Shown: in pieces, positions 61,201 through 64,000 of the stretch
How positions within the stretch are numbered: the stretch's first letter is position 1
Layout: each line of letters starts with the position of its first letter
From: M3007 sp044230315
Lineage (GTDB): Bacteria > Bacteroidota > Bacteroidia > Chitinophagales > Saprospiraceae
Assembly (NCBI GenBank): GCA_044230315.1
Contig: JBGARJ010000011.1
Span: forward strand, 81,841-145,840
Length of the DNA: 64,000 nt
Reading direction: 5' to 3'
Position numbers and translations under genes: made by a program
Notes under the pieces: generated by a model
Database searches by the model: none
Seen by the model: the letters and a program-made list of their open reading frames with translations, nothing else
What the model was told of the DNA's origin: nothing

Positions 61201-64000
61201 ATGAACCTGCCAGAACCCATCTTCGAGGCGATCCGCAGCGACAAGCTGGTGCTCTGGATCGGCGCGGGTTTTTCACAGCATCGCCTCGGCCTCCCCGACT
61301 GGAACGGACTGGTCACAGAGATCGCCCGGCGCGGGCTGGAAGCATCGGAGCCCGAGCGGTATGCCTCAATAAAAACGGATTTGGAAGAAGGACGCCGGAG
61401 CGCGATAGCGGTGCTGGCCGAACTCGAACCGTTTGCGCCGGCGGCGCATGCCCTGATCGTTGAAAAGTTCCTGATCAACCGGGAGCGCAATGATCCGGCC
61501 TTGCAAGATTTTCATACCCTTTGGGACATCAGCCGCAAGATCATTACGACCAATTACGATACCGGCCTCGACCTCGCCAGACCAGGTAAGGTGCCAAAGG
61601 TTCAACCGCACCTGAACTACCAACTAAATCAACTCCTCAATCAATACGAGGGTGCGTTCTATTACAAACTGCACGGATGTGCGGAGGAAGATCCGGGGCG
61701 CTGCATCCTGTTCCCTAATCAGTACGACGAACTTTACCGCGGCACAAGCGAAGTGAATCTCGATACGCTGACCGATGAAGAAACGCCGGGCAAATTCCTG
61801 CTCAAACACCTGATCGCCGGCCACACCATCCTGTTCATCGGTTTCGGTATGGAGCCCGCGGCCCGGTACATGCTGGAGTATGGCCAACGCCTGTTGGGCG
61901 ACTTGGGCCGGCCGCATTTCCGCCTGGTCAGAAAAGGCGCCGGCAACGAAACCTGGCCTTTTGTCCAAAACCTGGAAATCGACACCTGGGATGCCCTGCC
62001 CGCCCTGCTGGCCGAACTGGCCCGGGAAAAACGCGCCCACGTGCCGCCGCCCTTCCGCGGCGTGCACCCCCAAACCTTCGACCTGCCTTACGTGGGCCGC
62101 GAAGCCGACGTGGCGCACCTGAACGAGTTTTTCCGCGACCCGGCCCAAAACTTCCGCTTCCTGCACGGCATGGGCGGCGTGGGCAAATCGCACCTGTTGT
62201 GGACGGTCTGGCAAACGCTCGACACCCAGCCGGTGTACTACCGCCTCGGTCCGGCCGACTCGCTCGAAGGCCTGGCGCTCGAACTCGGCTACGGCGATAT
62301 CGCCCTGCTCCCGCCGCCGGCCAAAACCAAGGCCTTCCTCGACGCCGCCGCGCGCGAACGCCAGCCGATGGTGTTCGACGACTTTTACGAGGTGCGCGAC
62401 CCGCACCTGTACCGGGCGCTCCTCGACCTGCGCAACCTGCCCGCGGGCAAAACCCTGCTCATCTCGCGCAGCCTGCCGCCCGATTTTATCGGCGTCGACG
62501 TGCGCGACAAGGCCCGCGAGATCACCGACCTGCCCCGGGAGGCGTTTTTCAATTGCCTCCGGGGGTTCCACCAAAAGGTTTTTGCCGACAAATACGACCT
62601 CACGGAGGCCCTGCTCGACACCTGCTGGGAGCACTGCCGCGGCTATCCCCTTGGCGGGCAATTTCTGCTGGGCCTCAAAGAGTTCGACCCCGACTTCGAC
62701 CTTTCCCTGACCCATATCGGCCGGCTCGACCTCGAGAGCGACCCCGAGCGCGAGGGCTTCATGACCCGCCTGCTCGACGTGATCCTGCAAAAAGGCACCG
62801 AGGCCGAACGCCGCCTGGCCCGCGAAGCGGCGGCTTTCACCGAGCCCTTGCCGCAGCGCGTGTACGAGCGCCTGCCCGCCTGGGACAAGACCGCTTTCCA
62901 TACCCTCTGGCGCCGCAAGCACCTCTTTTTCCAGCAGGCCGGCGGGCTGTTTGGCGCTCACCCGCTGGTGCGCACCGTGCTGGAAAGCAAACTCGGGCTA
63001 TCGGTACCGGCCCATGTGTGCGCCGGCGCGTACTACGAGACCCTATCGGCCGACGACCGCGACCTGCGGCTGAGCCGCCTGCAGAAGGCGCTGTACCACT
63101 TTGAGAAGAGCCGCAGCGAAAACGACGATACGCACTGGCAGGGCTTCGTGGCCCGGATGCGGCCGCAGTTTGTCGACCTGAACGTAAAACAACTGGTGGA
63201 TGACAACGCCGAAAGTACCATCGAACGGCTGCAATTCCGCCTGGCGCTCAGTCCGGATGACCCTTCCGCCATGAACGAATTGGGTATGGCGTTTCGGCGG
63301 GCGGGGAAGTTGGAGGAGAGTATTAAGGTGTTGGAAAAATCGGTAGCCCTTGGGAATGTGCAATCGATGAACGAGTTGGGGAAAAGTTACCGGGAGGCGA
63401 AGGAACTAGGCAAGAGTATTGAGGTATTGGAAAAAGCGATTGAATTAGGCAATGTGCAGTCGATGAACGAGTTGGGGATCAGTTACCGGGAGGCGAAGGA
63501 ACTAGGCAAAAGTATTGAGGTATTGGAAAAAGCAGTAGAGTTGGGCAATATCAGTTCTATGAATGAGTTAGGGATTAGTTACCGGGAAGCGAAAGAATTA
63601 GACAAGAGTATAGTGGTATTGGAAAGAGCAGTTGAGTTAGGCAGTATCAGTTCGATGAATGAGCTAGGGATTAGTTACCGGGCTGCGAATGAGTTGGGCA
63701 AGAGCATATTGGTATTGGAAAACGCGGTAGGAAAGCAGCCCGAGAATGTTATGCTGCTAAACGAGTTGGGGATCAGTTACCGGGAAGCCAAGGACTTGGA
63801 CAAAAGCATATCTGTATTGGAGAAGGCGGTTGAATTAGGTAATGTGCAATCGATGACCGAGTTAGGAATCAGTTATCGGGAGGTAAGAGACTTAGTCAGT
63901 AGTGTAAAAGTATTGGAGAAGGCGGTTGAATTGGGCAATGTGCAATCAATGAATGAGTTAGGAATCAGTTACCGGGAGATGAAAGAATTGGGGAAGAGCA
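61201..64000 (+). CDS. SIR2-STAND-TPR protein, Avs5-like defence candidate (3' truncated by window)
   Basis: Open from ATG 61201 to the window edge, 933 complete codons and no stop. Residues 1-280 form a SIR2-like_2 NADase domain: GAGFS (21-25), TTNYD (116-120), LHG (157-159) and FIGFG (212-216), the usual NAD-binding and catalytic Asn/His motifs. About 300-500 is a STAND/NB-ARC-type NTPase: Walker A GMGGVGKS (323-330), Walker B MVFDD (390-394), LLISRS sensor, GYPLG (481-485). A helical linker leads to TPRs from about 681: eight units near 32 residues, almost identical (SMNELGISYREAKELGKSIE), the last cut by the window end. In known systems SIR2-STAND proteins sense a phage protein through C-terminal repeats and deplete NAD. 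That role here is inferred. The start follows the orphan MOSC 3' end by 8 bp. Confidence 0.9.
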   Translation, partial: MNLPEPIFEAIRSDKLVLWIGAGFSQHRLGLPDWNGLVTEIARRGLEASEPERYASIKTDLEEGRRSAIAVLAELEPFAPAAHALIVEKFLINRERNDPALQDFHTLWDISRKIITTNYDTGLDLARPGKVPKVQPHLNYQLNQLLNQYEGAFYYKLHGCAEEDPGRCILFPNQYDELYRGTSEVNLDTLTDEETPGKFLLKHLIAGHTILFIGFGMEPAARYMLEYGQRLLGDLGRPHFRLVRKGAGNETWPFVQNLEIDTWDALPALLAELAREKRAHVPPPFRGVHPQTFDLPYVGREADVAHLNEFFRDPAQNFRFLHGMGGVGKSHLLWTVWQTLDTQPVYYRLGPADSLEGLALELGYGDIALLPPPAKTKAFLDAAARERQPMVFDDFYEVRDPHLYRALLDLRNLPAGKTLLISRSLPPDFIGVDVRDKAREITDLPREAFFNCLRGFHQKVFADKYDLTEALLDTCWEHCRGYPLGGQFLLGLKEFDPDFDLSLTHIGRLDLESDPEREGFMTRLLDVILQKGTEAERRLAREAAAFTEPLPQRVYERLPAWDKTAFHTLWRRKHLFFQQAGGLFGAHPLVRTVLESKLGLSVPAHVCAGAYYETLSADDRDLRLSRLQKALYHFEKSRSENDDTHWQGFVARMRPQFVDLNVKQLVDDNAESTIERLQFRLALSPDDPSAMNELGMAFRRAGKLEESIKVLEKSVALGNVQSMNELGKSYREAKELGKSIEVLEKAIELGNVQSMNELGISYREAKELGKSIEVLEKAVELGNISSMNELGISYREAKELDKSIVVLERAVELGSISSMNELGISYRAANELGKSILVLENAVGKQPENVMLLNELGISYREAKDLDKSISVLEKAVELGNVQSMTELGISYREVRDLVSSVKVLEKAVELGNVQSMNELGISYREMKELGKS

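Noticed and set aside
61624..62961. 445-codon open frame on the minus strand
   Set aside because: Antisense of the SIR2-STAND gene, whose plus-strand reading has ordered, known motifs.

Overview
The window looks like a scaffold from a GC-rich Bacteroidota genome, most likely of the Saprospiraceae type. This is inferred from gene content and not from a marker tree. The pointers are the Bat aerotolerance operon, PVC-type cytochrome c dehydrogenases, a CHAT-TPR/ECF sigma set, lipoproteins with short lipoboxes, FN3-like exported lipoproteins, start codons without Shine-Dalgarno sequences, and a few TAnnTTTG-type promoter matches. One ambiguous base (n at 16584) joins two near-identical 255-bp blocks, so the assembly is unsafe there. 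No rRNA, tRNA, CRISPR array or intact transposase was seen.

Layout. 0.1-7.2 kb: an YbhGFSR-like export operon (TolC, lipoprotein HlyD, two ATPases, two ABC-2 permeases), broken up by three different repeat elements. 7.6-12 kb: a GT2 glycosyltransferase and a large ThuA/glucose-dehydrogenase/cytochrome c fusion. 12.6-15 kb: an EAD11-like/TM/periplasmic-binding receptor overlapping a QueE-type radical SAM gene. 15.9-21.1 kb: an exported TPR-CHAT protein convergent with an ECF sigma factor and its membrane partner. 21-31 kb: an RsmI-family methylase, scpA, Uma2 nuclease, a second cytochrome c dehydrogenase, DPE2-type 4-alpha-glucanotransferase and a second GT2. 31.6-41.4 kb: a giant TPR/transglutaminase protein, then moxR-DUF58-batD-like-batA-batB-batC. 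41.4-51.6 kb: mostly leftward single genes (NADP oxidoreductase, TMEM175 channel, aminopeptidase P, dihaem cytochrome, exported amylase, OmpA protein). 51.8-58.7 kb: clpB, a caspase-like protein, a VOC protein, UPF0158 and MOSC. 58.7-61.2 kb: an FN3 lipoprotein bracketed by two copies of the MOSC gene 3' end. 61.2 kb to the end: the start of a SIR2-STAND-TPR gene that runs off the window.

Two themes stand out. First, conflict and cell-death type proteins: SIR2-STAND-TPR (an Avs5-like antiphage architecture), CHAT and caspase proteases, and an effector-associated domain on a transmembrane solute receptor. Second, an unusual load of non-coding repeats. These include (a) a dispersed palindromic family with end consensus near TAAGAACATGTTTGGATTTT, whose first three bases supply the stop codons of two genes; (b) a 227-bp MITE with 9-bp flanking duplications; (c) arrays of 7-20 bp units in inverted arms at three loci; and (d) 9-bp TTGACCACA arrays at two loci.

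Limits: calls rest on reading motifs by eye. Family names are secure for the classical proteins. The EAD11 call, the mobility of the repeats and the anti-phage role are inferences.
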